Shown: positions 18,877-26,655 of the stretch, piece after piece
Numbering within the stretch: the stretch's first letter is position 1
Layout: each line of letters begins with the position of its first letter
Source: an uncultured Bacilli bacterium
Lineage (GTDB): Bacteria; Bacillota_I; Bacilli_A; RF39; UBA660
Length of the DNA: 64,000 nucleotides
Direction of reading: 5' to 3'
Assembly (NCBI GenBank): GCA_934098525.1
Contig: CAKONZ010000001.1
Location: 62,001-126,000 of the forward strand
Notes under the pieces: model-generated
Databases searched by the model: none
Seen by the model: the letters and a program-made list of their open reading frames with translations, nothing else
What the model was told of the DNA's origin: nothing
Made by a program: the position numbers and the translations under genes

Positions 18877-19584
18877 TTAATGTTTTGATACTACAGATGT
18901 TTTTTCGTCTTCTAGTTCTTTTAGACGATAGTTATATGCTTCTATTGAAATGTTTTCAAATGCTAATTTTTTATTATATTTTATTATTTTTAATATATAT
19001 TTTGTAAAATAAGGATTTAGTATTAGGAATGGTCCTAGAAGGTAGGTTGCAAAGAAGTTTTTATAATGGATTCCTTCATATTGATCTTCTTTATTATTTC
19101 CTATACCTCTTAGTAGTTTTATGAATGGATGTTTTACGTCATATATGAATGAAAATTGTGATTTGTTTCCTACTATTTTCATATTTTTATATTCCCCTAA
19201 AAATAAAGAATTATGACGATGAGATGTATCTCTTATGCTATAGTAATCAAATATATTTAAAGCTTCTATTTTTTTACCTTTTTCTATTATATATTTTCCA
19301 AATATTTCACATGAATTTCCTGTTGCTATTATTAATTGATTGCTATCTATTTTTGATTTAATTTGATCTTTATATTTTAATAATTTACTTATTGCGATTT
19401 CTTGATCTTTTTCACTACAGGAACCAATATATACTAGGTCTATTTTATTGTCTAGAAATTTTGGTTTTTGATTTAGTTTTGTTTCAATAAACGTAGCATC
19501 TTTTAAAGTTTTTTTTAAGTACATAGCATTAGCACTATCACCATAAAGATTGCTTATTTCGGGATATAATATTTCAATTTGCAT
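18877..19584 (-). CDS. gatD: GatD-like glutamine amidotransferase subunit, catalytic Cys and His apparently lost
   Basis: GatD supplies ammonia from glutamine to MurT for amidation of the lipid II stem peptide. The N-terminus LYPEISNLYGDSANA is clearly GatD, as are DQYEGIHYKN and the block TYLLGPFLILNP. However, where the family has a nucleophile Cys followed by Gly-Gly-Tyr-Gln, this protein reads IATGNSCEIFG, placing Gly89 at the Cys position (a Cys occurs three residues later). Where the family has TYLHGP, this one has Leu183 instead of His. 235 residues. It overlaps murT by 11 bases and has its own AAGGAGG. Family membership is sure; loss of glutaminase activity is inference from the alignment by eye. 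Confidence 0.82.
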   Translation of the reverse strand: MQIEILYPEISNLYGDSANAMYLKKTLKDATFIETKLNQKPKFLDNKIDLVYIGSCSEKDQEIAISKLLKYKDQIKSKIDSNQLIIATGNSCEIFGKYIIEKGKKIEALNIFDYYSIRDTSHRHNSLFLGEYKNMKIVGNKSQFSFIYDVKHPFIKLLRGIGNNKEDQYEGIHYKNFFATYLLGPFLILNPYFTKYILKIIKYNKKLAFENISIEAYNYRLKELEDEKTSVVSKH

Positions 19585-20947
19585 TATTATCCTCCTTAAT
19601 CTTTTTTATTATGTTTTCTTTTATTTTTCTTGCTCCTGTTATATAGTATACTTCGTGTAAAATAAATATTTTATCAATGTTGTTAAATGATAAGTACTTG
19701 TATGTGTCTTGTTCGTTTTCTACACAAACTATTTTTTCTTCTTTTATGCCTCCTAATAAAAGACGTAGATGATAATCTCTATTTCTTTTGCCCCCTACTA
19801 TAATTTTTTTGATGTTTTCTTGGTTAAGAAATTCAAAGTCAGCATCATATATCCATGCTATTGCTTCGCTTCCGCCTTTATTGTCGAATGTATCATCAAT
19901 TACAATTATTATTTCTATGTTTCCTTTTATGTTTGATAAGTAATTGCATACATGTGATACTGCTACCCCATTTAGACCTTTAGCTGCTATAGTATTAATT
20001 TCTATATTATTAATTTTTGTACTTGAATATCTTGATTTTACTATTGTTTGATTTTTTAAGTAATCAATTATCTTGTTGTTATTAATTTCCATTGTTCTTA
20101 AAGTTGTAATTGTTGCTAGAGTGTTATATGCGTTAAATATACTGTCATTTGATAGTTTATATTCTGTTTCCTCATCTTTATGATTGACTGTTATTGTTTC
20201 TTTTTGTAAGTTGATTTTTGTTGCTATATAGTTTGGCGTTAATGATTTAAAATGACATACTGGACAATGTACTTTTCCTATGTGATGATATCTTCTGAAT
20301 TCATATTTTAATTCGTTGTGACAAATTGGGCATATTCTTTTATCAATTACAATGTTTTTTTGTTCTTTTTCCCATTTTTGTTTTTCAATACTGTATAATA
20401 CTTTTTTGTTATTTGGTCCTAGATTGCTGCTTATAATATCATCAGCATTTAGTATAAGAGTGCTATCTTTTGGTATGAAATTATTTATTTTATCAAATAC
20501 ATAATCAGGGTTAGCATTACGATGCATTGAGTCTCTAAATAAGTTTGTTACTACTATATAGTTTGGTTTTACTAATGGAAAAATATCATTTGAAGTTATT
20601 TCATCAGTTTCTAAAACAGCAATGTCTACTATTGTTTTATTAAAAATATTTACAGAGTCTAAAAGACACCTTGCTACTGATGCTTTTGTGTTAGCACCCC
20701 AATCGTTATATACTACTTTTTTATTATCTTTTATTAGTATTTCTGCCAACATATTACTTACTGTTGTTTTGCCATTTGTTCCAGTGATTGCTATTACTGT
20801 TTTTGGCTTTTTTATTTCATCTAAAAAGTTATTGTCTATTTTTAGACAAAGTAATCCTGGTTTATCGTCTTTTTCTTGTTTTAGTAATTTTAGAAAAAAT
20901 AAATATATTTTTCCTAACCATAAAGCTAAATAAAATTTTATTTTCAT
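19574..20947 (-). CDS. murT: Lipid II isoglutaminyl synthase, MurT subunit
   Basis: Mur-ligase-like ATPase that amidates D-Glu of lipid II together with GatD. 457 residues: membrane-proximal N-terminus, P-loop ITGTNGKTTVSNML near 54-67, VLETDE near 111, a four-Cys zinc ribbon (C206, C209, C228, C231), and the MurT-specific C-terminal domain ending in AIAWIYDADFE near 362-372. Asp368 in WIYD is the likely counterpart of the MurT Asp reported to complete the catalytic triad of GatD in streptococci. MurT therefore looks intact although its partner does not. It begins three bases after the regulator gene. Confidence 0.92.
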   Translation of the reverse strand: MKIKFYLALWLGKIYLFFLKLLKQEKDDKPGLLCLKIDNNFLDEIKKPKTVIAITGTNGKTTVSNMLAEILIKDNKKVVYNDWGANTKASVARCLLDSVNIFNKTIVDIAVLETDEITSNDIFPLVKPNYIVVTNLFRDSMHRNANPDYVFDKINNFIPKDSTLILNADDIISSNLGPNNKKVLYSIEKQKWEKEQKNIVIDKRICPICHNELKYEFRRYHHIGKVHCPVCHFKSLTPNYIATKINLQKETITVNHKDEETEYKLSNDSIFNAYNTLATITTLRTMEINNNKIIDYLKNQTIVKSRYSSTKINNIEINTIAAKGLNGVAVSHVCNYLSNIKGNIEIIIVIDDTFDNKGGSEAIAWIYDADFEFLNQENIKKIIVGGKRNRDYHLRLLLGGIKEEKIVCVENEQDTYKYLSFNNIDKIFILHEVYYITGARKIKENIIKKIKEDNNAN

Positions 20948-20950
20948 ATA

Positions 20951-21718
20951 TTAAAATTTCCTTGACATTATTTCTGCTATTTTTTCAAATACTTCTTTAG
21001 CGTTGCTTTCATTTATTGTTGTGTATCCTAATTCATTTAGGGCTTGAGTTTTAAAGTAGTTTAATTCTTGAGTTCTACTTAATTTATCTTCATTTTTATC
21101 AGATATTTCTTTTTCAAATTTTTTATGAGATTCAGCTATTTTAACTTTTGAAGCTGTTTTTGATCCGTAAAGAGTCATTGCAGAATATAATATTCCTTCA
21201 AAATTATATTGTTTTTCTTCATCGTATATAAATTCTAATGGATTGATAAAACCATTCGCTTTAGCTGTGTACGCTAGTATATACTTTAATTCTTCAACTT
21301 GTTCCATTGTTTGAAGATAGTAGTATAAATAGTTTAAAGTTTTATATTCCTCTTCTTTTTTATTGTCTACTAGTCTATCTTTTAGGATATTAAATATGTT
21401 AGTAATTAGTTCTTGTTCTTTTTTGCTTAATCCTTTTAAATCATTCATTATGTCTTTGTTTACAGAGTCAAAGATAGCTTCATTAGTCTTTTTTTCAAGT
21501 AATTGAATATAGTTATCATCTATTTTTACTTTCTTTAATTCTTCTTCATTTTCAACGCCAAATAGCATTAATAATTTATTATACTTATCTTTTGGCAAGT
21601 CTGAAACATTTTTAAGTGCTAGGTAGTTATATAACATTTGTCTTGATACTCCTAGATATCTTGCAATACTTACCTTTGATAAACCACTTTCATTTATTAT
21701 TCTATTAACATCATTCAT
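20951..21718 (-). CDS. Helix-turn-helix transcriptional regulator of the murT operon
   Basis: 255 residues. The N-terminal helix-turn-helix reads NESGLSKVSIARYLGVSRQMLYNYL near 10-33. The long helical remainder (to the C-terminal EVFEKIAEIMSRKF) has no domain I recognise; it may sense a ligand or dimerise. It is first in the operon with murT, gatD and the ATP-grasp gene, and TTTACACT-type repeats flank its promoter, so autoregulation is likely. Start ATG 21718 follows AAGGGAAGTGTAAA, a weak ribosome binding site that itself contains one repeat. Confidence 0.8.
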   Translation of the reverse strand: MNDVNRIINESGLSKVSIARYLGVSRQMLYNYLALKNVSDLPKDKYNKLLMLFGVENEEELKKVKIDDNYIQLLEKKTNEAIFDSVNKDIMNDLKGLSKKEQELITNIFNILKDRLVDNKKEEEYKTLNYLYYYLQTMEQVEELKYILAYTAKANGFINPLEFIYDEEKQYNFEGILYSAMTLYGSKTASKVKIAESHKKFEKEISDKNEDKLSRTQELNYFKTQALNELGYTTINESNAKEVFEKIAEIMSRKF

Positions 21719-21720
21719 AT

Positions 21721-21785
21721 TTTACACTTCCCTTATCTTAATTTTACCATTTTTGTCAATGTTGTCAAGTGTAAATAGTGTAAAC
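21721..21785 (-). promoter_or_regulatory. Promoter and candidate operators of the HTH-murT-gatD operon
   Basis: On the minus strand TTGACA (21768-21763) and TAAAAT (21746-21741) are spaced by 16 bases. Three copies of a TTTACACT(T) motif surround it: two in direct orientation upstream (21785-21777 and 21775-21767, the second running into the -35) and one inverted copy just before the start codon (21721-21729). A second TTGACA lies at 21759-21754. This arrangement fits repression by the first gene's product. Confidence 0.55.
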
Positions 21786-21822
21786 AAAAAAATTATGGTT
21801 ATAACAAATACCATAATTTTTT
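21786..21822 (-). terminator. Terminator of mnmA, stop codon in the loop
   Basis: A stem of about 12 bp, AAAAAATTATGG/CCATAATTTTTT, ends in T residues on the minus strand. The mnmA TAA stop lies in the loop. Confidence 0.75.
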
Positions 21823-22905
21823 GTTGTCTTTTCTTACTTCTTTTATTATTCCACTACCAATGCATCTATCTTCTAAATATAGAGCACATAATTGTCCTGG
21901 TGTGATGGCTTTTTGTTTTTCGTAGCTTACTAATATTTCATCATCGTTTAAGTATTTTAATTCTACTTTAACATCTTTGCTTCTATATCTAAATTTTGCA
22001 TTTGCTTTGGTTATTTTTTCATTTATATTTAGGTTTAATGTATCTATTATGCAACTATCTGAGTATAAATATTCATTATTATCACCTTCTGCTACATAAA
22101 GGATGTTTTTGTTTAAATCTTTTCCTACTACAAATAATCTTTCGTCTGTTCCTCCTATGTTTAAGCCTCTTCTTTGACCGATTGTATAATACATTAGTCC
22201 AATATGATCTCCTACTTCTTTATTTGTTTCTATATTGATTATTTTTCCTGGTTGATTTGGAAGATAGTTGTTTAAGAAGTTTTTAAAGTTTCTTTCTCCG
22301 ATAAAACATATTCCTGTAGAGTCTTTTTTTTCTGCGGTTACTAAGTTGTATTCTTCTGCTATTTTTCTTACTTCTGGTTTGATTAAGTCTCCAATTGGAA
22401 ATAATACATTTTCTAGTTGTTTATTTGTTAGTTGTGCTAAAAAGTAACTTTGATCTTTATTTTCATCTATTGCTTTGTATAAGTTATTATTAATTAGTCT
22501 AGCATAGTGTCCTGTTGCTATATAGTCTGCTCCAAGTCTTTTTGCTTCTTTTATGAATAGATCAAATTTTATATATTTATTACACATTACATCAGGATTA
22601 GGAGTTCTTCCCTTTTTTAATTCGTCTAGAAAGTATGTAAATACATAGTCCCAGTATTCTTTTACAAAATCTATTCTATGTAGTTTTATATTTAATTTTT
22701 CACATACTTTTAGAGCATCATTGTAATCCTGTTCTTGAGTACATATATTTTCATTTAATGTAGGATTGCCTTTTATATCATTATTTATTAAACTGTCCCA
22801 ATTACGCATAAATAATCCTTCAACATCATATCCTTGATTTTTAAGAATTATTGCTGCCACTGATGAGTCTACTCCTCCTGACATTCCTATTACAACTTTT
22901 TTCAT
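21799..22905 (-). CDS. mnmA: tRNA-specific 2-thiouridylase
   Basis: Thiolates U34 of Lys, Glu and Gln tRNAs using ATP and a persulfide donor. 368 residues: PP-loop GMSGGVDSSVAA near 8, GLFMRNWD near 30, the first catalytic Cys in NPDVMCNKYIKF near 105, second Cys in DSTGICFIGERNF near 200, and the C-terminal barrel (ITPGQLCALYLED). Both catalytic cysteines are present. ATG 22905 follows a GGTGAT-type site. spoIIM lies 30 bases upstream on the same strand. Confidence 0.97.
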   Translation of the reverse strand: MKKVVIGMSGGVDSSVAAIILKNQGYDVEGLFMRNWDSLINNDIKGNPTLNENICTQEQDYNDALKVCEKLNIKLHRIDFVKEYWDYVFTYFLDELKKGRTPNPDVMCNKYIKFDLFIKEAKRLGADYIATGHYARLINNNLYKAIDENKDQSYFLAQLTNKQLENVLFPIGDLIKPEVRKIAEEYNLVTAEKKDSTGICFIGERNFKNFLNNYLPNQPGKIINIETNKEVGDHIGLMYYTIGQRRGLNIGGTDERLFVVGKDLNKNILYVAEGDNNEYLYSDSCIIDTLNLNINEKITKANAKFRYRSKDVKVELKYLNDDEILVSYEKQKAITPGQLCALYLEDRCIGSGIIKEVRKDNKKLWYLL

Positions 22906-22935
22906 AATATCACCAGGTTTAATTATATATCATTT

Positions 22936-23559
22936 TTAAAAAAAAGTAAAAAACTTTATCATATAAGGAGTTATAAATGTTTTAATAATACTTAAAATTA
23001 TTCCTAAAAGAATAAATACTATTAATATTTTTATATATTTTTTAAATTCATCTTCTATATTTTTTTCTTTACTAGTAATTAATTTTATGACTTTGTATGA
23101 AAAGTTTAATGAAAGAAAGGATAATATTAGTATTAATAGTGCAAATACTATTTTTTCAGGAAAAAGATATGATATTATCGCAAAGATACTTTTTGATTTA
23201 TATGTATCTATTATAGATGTTATTGTAAATCCAATACTAAAAAATTCTGTAAATAATATAAAGAGAATTAGTATTATACCTATTATACTTATTCCTAAGA
23301 TCCATATTATGAATATTGATTTTGTGTTTTCTAATAAGTTTTCTTTTAGTATTTTTAAGTAGTTATATGAATCTTTTATAATAAAATAATCTTTTATATT
23401 TTCTTTTATTAAGGCTTTGTCTTTAGAGTTTAAATATATATAAAATATTATTCCTAATATAAATGAAATTGCTATAAAGATGAGTAAGAATAGAAAGAAG
23501 TTTTTTTTGGTTATTTTTATTTTAATTTTTTCTTTTTTTCCTTTTAAGTTCATTCTCAT
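22936..23559 (-). CDS. spoIIM: Stage II sporulation protein M
   Basis: Membrane protein of the SpoIID-SpoIIM-SpoIIP complex that thins septal peptidoglycan and drives engulfment of the forespore. 207 residues, basic N-terminus then five hydrophobic helices (FLFLLIFIAISFILGIIFYIYL, SIFIIWILGISIIGIILILFILF and others), with the family pattern of an extracellular loop followed by the FFSIGFTITSII segment. spoIIP is also in this window. ATG 23559 follows TTGGTGATAAT. Confidence 0.82.
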   Translation of the reverse strand: MRMNLKGKKEKIKIKITKKNFFLFLLIFIAISFILGIIFYIYLNSKDKALIKENIKDYFIIKDSYNYLKILKENLLENTKSIFIIWILGISIIGIILILFILFTEFFSIGFTITSIIDTYKSKSIFAIISYLFPEKIVFALLILILSFLSLNFSYKVIKLITSKEKNIEDEFKKYIKILIVFILLGIILSIIKTFITPYMIKFFTFF

Positions 23560-23649
23560 ATTATCACCAATTAATATTATTTTGTGATTTTTAGTTTTAT
23601 TAAATGTTTTAAATGACTTTTTTCTTCATATATTTTATTAATTAGAGTA

Positions 23650-23678
23650 TTTACTATTATTTTTAAGTTTGTTATACT
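23650..23678 (+). promoter_or_regulatory. sigmaA promoter of the 31-residue membrane peptide gene
   Basis: TTTACT (23650-23655), a 17-base spacer, and TATACT (23673-23678). It lies 19 bases before the start codon. Confidence 0.6.
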
Positions 23679-23696
23679 TATATTGTGGAGGATGAG

Positions 23697-23792
23697 ATGA
23701 GCAAAAAAATTCAAAAAATAGTTGTTATAATAATGTTTATTGCAATGATTGCTACTCCATTAGCAACTATTATTTATTATTTTACTAAATAA
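23697..23792 (+). CDS. 31-residue membrane peptide, Prli42/DUF4044-like
   Basis: A very small gene with a complete expression unit: promoter, strong ribosome binding site GTGGAGGATG, ATG 23697, TAA stop and a hairpin terminator. The product starts MSKKIQKIVVIIMFIAMIAT and ends IIYYFTK: a short basic N-terminus, one membrane helix and a short tail. Length and layout match the Prli42 stressosome anchor of Listeria and related DUF4044 peptides of Bacillota. The function is inferred only from that resemblance; no stressosome genes are in the window. It is divergent from spoIIM and convergent with the sensor kinase gene. Confidence 0.72.
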   Translation: MSKKIQKIVVIIMFIAMIATPLATIIYYFTK

Positions 23793-23824
23793 AAAAGAAA
23801 ATTTGTGTTTAATTTTCTTTTTTT
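23791..23824. terminator. Bidirectional terminator between the small peptide and sensor kinase genes
   Basis: AAAAAAGAAAATT pairs with AATTTTCTTTTTT and has T runs on both strands. The kinase stop codon (23809-23811) lies in the hairpin. Confidence 0.75.
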
Positions 23825-25212
23825 ATTATTGGAGCAATAAAGTAAAAGGTTGTACCTTTGTTTTTTTTACTTTCTACACCATATTTAAAGTTGTGTCCAA
23901 CTAGTATATTTTTAACTATAGATAATCCTAGACCTGTTCCTACTTTATTTCTTTTGTATTTTTTATCTATTTTAAAGTATTTATCCCAGATTAGATTTAT
24001 ATCTTTTTTTTCTATTCCTGGACCAAAATCTTGTACTTCTATTCTTATTTCAGAGGTTTCTAACTTTTTCATATTTATATATATTCTTTTATCTTCACCA
24101 GTGTAATTTATAGCATTAATTATTAAATTATATATAACTTGTTCTATTCTTTTTTTATCGGCTTTTATATAGGTATTTTCAATTTTATTAAATTGAAATT
24201 GATATTTGTCTTTGTATATATCGAATCTTTTTATTATTGATTCTATTAATTCAGTTATATTTATTGTTTCTTTTTCAAATTTTTCTATGTTTGATTCTAG
24301 TTTTGATAAGTCAAGAATATCGTTTACTAATATGTTTAATCTTTCTGTTTCTTCGATTATTATGTTTAAGTTTTCTGTTTGTTTTTCTTTGTTGTTATAG
24401 TTTAAGTCTCTTGCTGCTTCGGCATAAGCTTTTATCATTGTGAGTGGTGTTTTTAAGTCATGTGATACGTTGGCCATTAATTCTCTTCTTAATTCTTGGG
24501 TTTTTGCTAGTTCTTTGGTAGTTAGATTAAGATTTTGGGATAATTCGTTTAATTCTTCTACTCCTGTGTTTTCATCGAATACAATATCATAATTATTTTT
24601 CTTTAATTCTTTTACATTTTCATTTAATTTTATTATTGGTTTTGTTAGTGATTTAGCTATAAAATATGATATTAATGAAGATAGTCCAAATACTATTAAG
24701 GCAACATATATAAATTGATTTTTTAACAAACTAATACTATAATCTAATGGTTCAAGAGATGTATTTACAAATAAGTAGTTGTTGTCATCTAATTTTTTAG
24801 CAATTACTAATATTTTGTTGTTGTAATTTGGATTTATTATTTCTATATTGTCTGTCTTTTTATTTGAATTAATAAAATTAATTTTTACATCATTATAGTT
24901 TTGACTATTTTCGTTTACACAGTTTTTTGATATTTTTGAGACATATTTTGTTTCATATTCTCGTACTAATTCTATACAAAATTGATCTTCATTGGCTAAG
25001 TTATCAAATAACTCTTGGTAATTTTCTTGATAATATGATTTTGATAATTTTATTATACTTGTATTTAATAATTTTCTTTGATTTATTTCATAAAAGTTAT
25101 TTAAAAATGTGATTTGAAAGAACCATAAAAAGATAAGTATCATTATGGAAAATATTAAGAGATATATAGTTATGTTTAATTTTATACTTCTGTTTTTAAT
25201 CTTTGATTTCAA
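23809..25212 (-). CDS. Two-component sensor histidine kinase
   Basis: 467 residues: membrane helix near 14-37, an extracellular sensor region with two Cys (FCIELV, NCVNEN) near 75-100, a second helix near 168-188 followed by HAMP (AKSLTKPIIKLNENVKELKKNNYD), HisKA with the phospho-acceptor His in LMANVSHDLKTPLTMIKAYAE near 250, and the HATPase domain with NLIINAINYTG, VQDFGPGIE, and KVGTGLGLSIVKNI. All catalytic boxes are intact. It overlaps its response regulator by 17 bases, so the two are translated together. The signal is unknown; HAMP-type kinases of this form often watch the envelope. Confidence 0.92.
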   Translation of the reverse strand: MKSKIKNRSIKLNITIYLLIFSIMILIFLWFFQITFLNNFYEINQRKLLNTSIIKLSKSYYQENYQELFDNLANEDQFCIELVREYETKYVSKISKNCVNENSQNYNDVKINFINSNKKTDNIEIINPNYNNKILVIAKKLDDNNYLFVNTSLEPLDYSISLLKNQFIYVALIVFGLSSLISYFIAKSLTKPIIKLNENVKELKKNNYDIVFDENTGVEELNELSQNLNLTTKELAKTQELRRELMANVSHDLKTPLTMIKAYAEAARDLNYNNKEKQTENLNIIIEETERLNILVNDILDLSKLESNIEKFEKETINITELIESIIKRFDIYKDKYQFQFNKIENTYIKADKKRIEQVIYNLIINAINYTGEDKRIYINMKKLETSEIRIEVQDFGPGIEKKDINLIWDKYFKIDKKYKRNKVGTGLGLSIVKNILVGHNFKYGVESKKNKGTTFYFIAPIIKKEN

Positions 25213-25858
25213 ATTTATAACCCATTCCTCTTACGGTTTTTATTAAATTTTTATATTCTTTTAGATTGTTTCTTAACATTTTTACATGAGTATCAATTGT
25301 TCTATTATCTCCATAATAATCATATCCCCATACTTTATTTAATAATTGTTCTCTTGATAGGGCTATATTTTTATTTTCTTCAAAAAACACTAATAAATCA
25401 TATTCTTTTGGGGTTAATTCTATTTCTTTTTCATCTATATATAAAGCATGTCCTAGTTTATCTATTTTTAGGGTTTTATATTTAAAGATATTTTCAGTAT
25501 TTTTGCTTCTTTTTAATATTGCTTTCATACGAGCAATTAATTCTTTTGGTGAAAAAGGTTTGGTTAGATAATCATCTACACCTAAATTGAAACTTAATAA
25601 TTTGTCTTTTTCTTCATCCCTTACTGATAGAATTATTGTTGGTATGTTTTTTAATTTTTTAATTTCTTCATAGGCATTATAACCATTCATTTTGGGCATC
25701 ATTATGTCTAAAACTATTATGTCGTAGTCGTTATTTTTTACTTTTTCGATTGCTTCTAAACCATTTTCTGCTTCATCAGTTTGAAAATTTTCTACTACAC
25801 AGTAGTCTTTTATAATATTTCTTATTAATTCTTCATCATCTACAATTAAAACTTTCAT
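25196..25858 (-). CDS. OmpR/PhoB-family response regulator
   Basis: 220 residues. The receiver has the acidic pair in LIVDDEE near 5-9, the phospho-acceptor Asp in IVLDIMMPKMNG near 50, Ser/Thr in IILSVRDEE and Lys in YLTKPFSPKE. The winged helix C-terminal domain reads LTPKEYDLLVFFEEN through DTHVKMLRNNLK to VRGMGYKFE. Partner of the overlapping sensor kinase. ATG 25858 follows ACGGAGGTAC. A TATAAT at 25880-25875 on the minus strand is a candidate -10 with a poor -35. Confidence 0.93.
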   Translation of the reverse strand: MKVLIVDDEELIRNIIKDYCVVENFQTDEAENGLEAIEKVKNNDYDIIVLDIMMPKMNGYNAYEEIKKLKNIPTIILSVRDEEKDKLLSFNLGVDDYLTKPFSPKELIARMKAILKRSKNTENIFKYKTLKIDKLGHALYIDEKEIELTPKEYDLLVFFEENKNIALSREQLLNKVWGYDYYGDNRTIDTHVKMLRNNLKEYKNLIKTVRGMGYKFEIKD

Positions 25859-25896
25859 ATGTACCTCCGTATTTATTATAAAATATTTTTTCTTTG

Positions 25897-26031
25897 AAAA
25901 AAAGGCTATAAGCCTTTTTTGAAAGAGAATATATTTAATATTTAATTTGGGTTAAATAATAAGGTTTTATTTAATACTAAAATAGAAGTTAGAGTGAAAG
26001 TAATCAAATAACAATTATGTTTCTCTTTCAA
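25897..26031 (-). ncRNA. Candidate structured small RNA with its own terminator
   Basis: On the minus strand TTGAAAGAGAA (26031-26021) pairs perfectly with TTCTCTTTCAA (25929-25919), closing about 90 bases that include an 8-bp hairpin (25974-25967 with 25959-25952). Directly after the closing stem comes AAAAAAGGCT/AGCCTTTTTT, a textbook terminator ending at 25897. The region is 60 bases past the end of the CmpB-like gene, has no open reading frame of note, and could be a separate small RNA or a long 3' UTR. The terminator is sure; the RNA is inferred. Confidence 0.45.
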
Positions 26032-26091
26032 TTAATATTTTATATATTTTATATGATTGTTTTTTGTATTGTTTGTGAAAATTTTGTGAAA

Positions 26092-26583
26092 TTATTTTAC
26101 TATAGCTTTATAGTATGTATATATATTATCTATTATAAATATTATTATTAGTATGATTGTTACAAATGGTGGTATGTTTATAATTATTTTATCTAATAAT
26201 GGTTTTATAAAATATATTAATAGAATAGATGCTAAAAACCATCCTAATGATACAGGTAATGCGATATAATGACCAAAACTTAATGGTAGGTTTGAGTAGT
26301 CCCAAAATACTTTGTGAAATATTTTTTCGATTAGTATTCCTGATATCAATTCTATAATTGTAAGGATTATCATAAGTAATAAGCTTGCTATTAATGTTTC
26401 TTGCCATCTGGGAAGATGAAGGTTTGCAAACAGATATTTTGATATTATCAAAATTATTATTGCTCCAATGCCGTAAATTGGCGTTATAGGACCATATAAA
26501 ATTCCACTTTCACTTTTTATTATGTAAGCTTCAAATAAATATCCTATAATTGAATATATAAAAAAGGAATTAATATAATACAT
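26092..26583 (-). CDS. CmpB-family (PF06541-like) putative ABC transporter membrane protein
   Basis: About 163 residues, almost all hydrophobic, with four to five helices. The beginning INSFFIYSIIGYLFEAYII followed by GILYGPITPIYGIGA and the central FWDYSNLPLSFGHYIALP are typical of the family annotated as putative ABC transporter permease. No ATPase gene is adjacent, and the true function of this family is unknown. I chose ATG 26583, which has AGGTGA at the right distance; the GTG at 26592 overlaps that site. Confidence 0.72.
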   Translation of the reverse strand: MYYINSFFIYSIIGYLFEAYIIKSESGILYGPITPIYGIGAIIILIISKYLFANLHLPRWQETLIASLLLMIILTIIELISGILIEKIFHKVFWDYSNLPLSFGHYIALPVSLGWFLASILLIYFIKPLLDKIIINIPPFVTIILIIIFIIDNIYTYYKAIVK

Positions 26584-26630
26584 AATTATCACCTATTATT
26601 AGTTTGGATAATATGTTTTAAATAATACAA

Positions 26631-26655
26631 AAATAAGAGGGTTTTCCTCTTATTT
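26631..26655 (-). terminator. Terminator of spoIVB, stop codon in the stem
   Basis: AAATAAGAGG/CCTCTTATTT, a 10-bp stem, then T residues on the minus strand. The TAA stop of spoIVB is part of the left arm. Confidence 0.8.
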
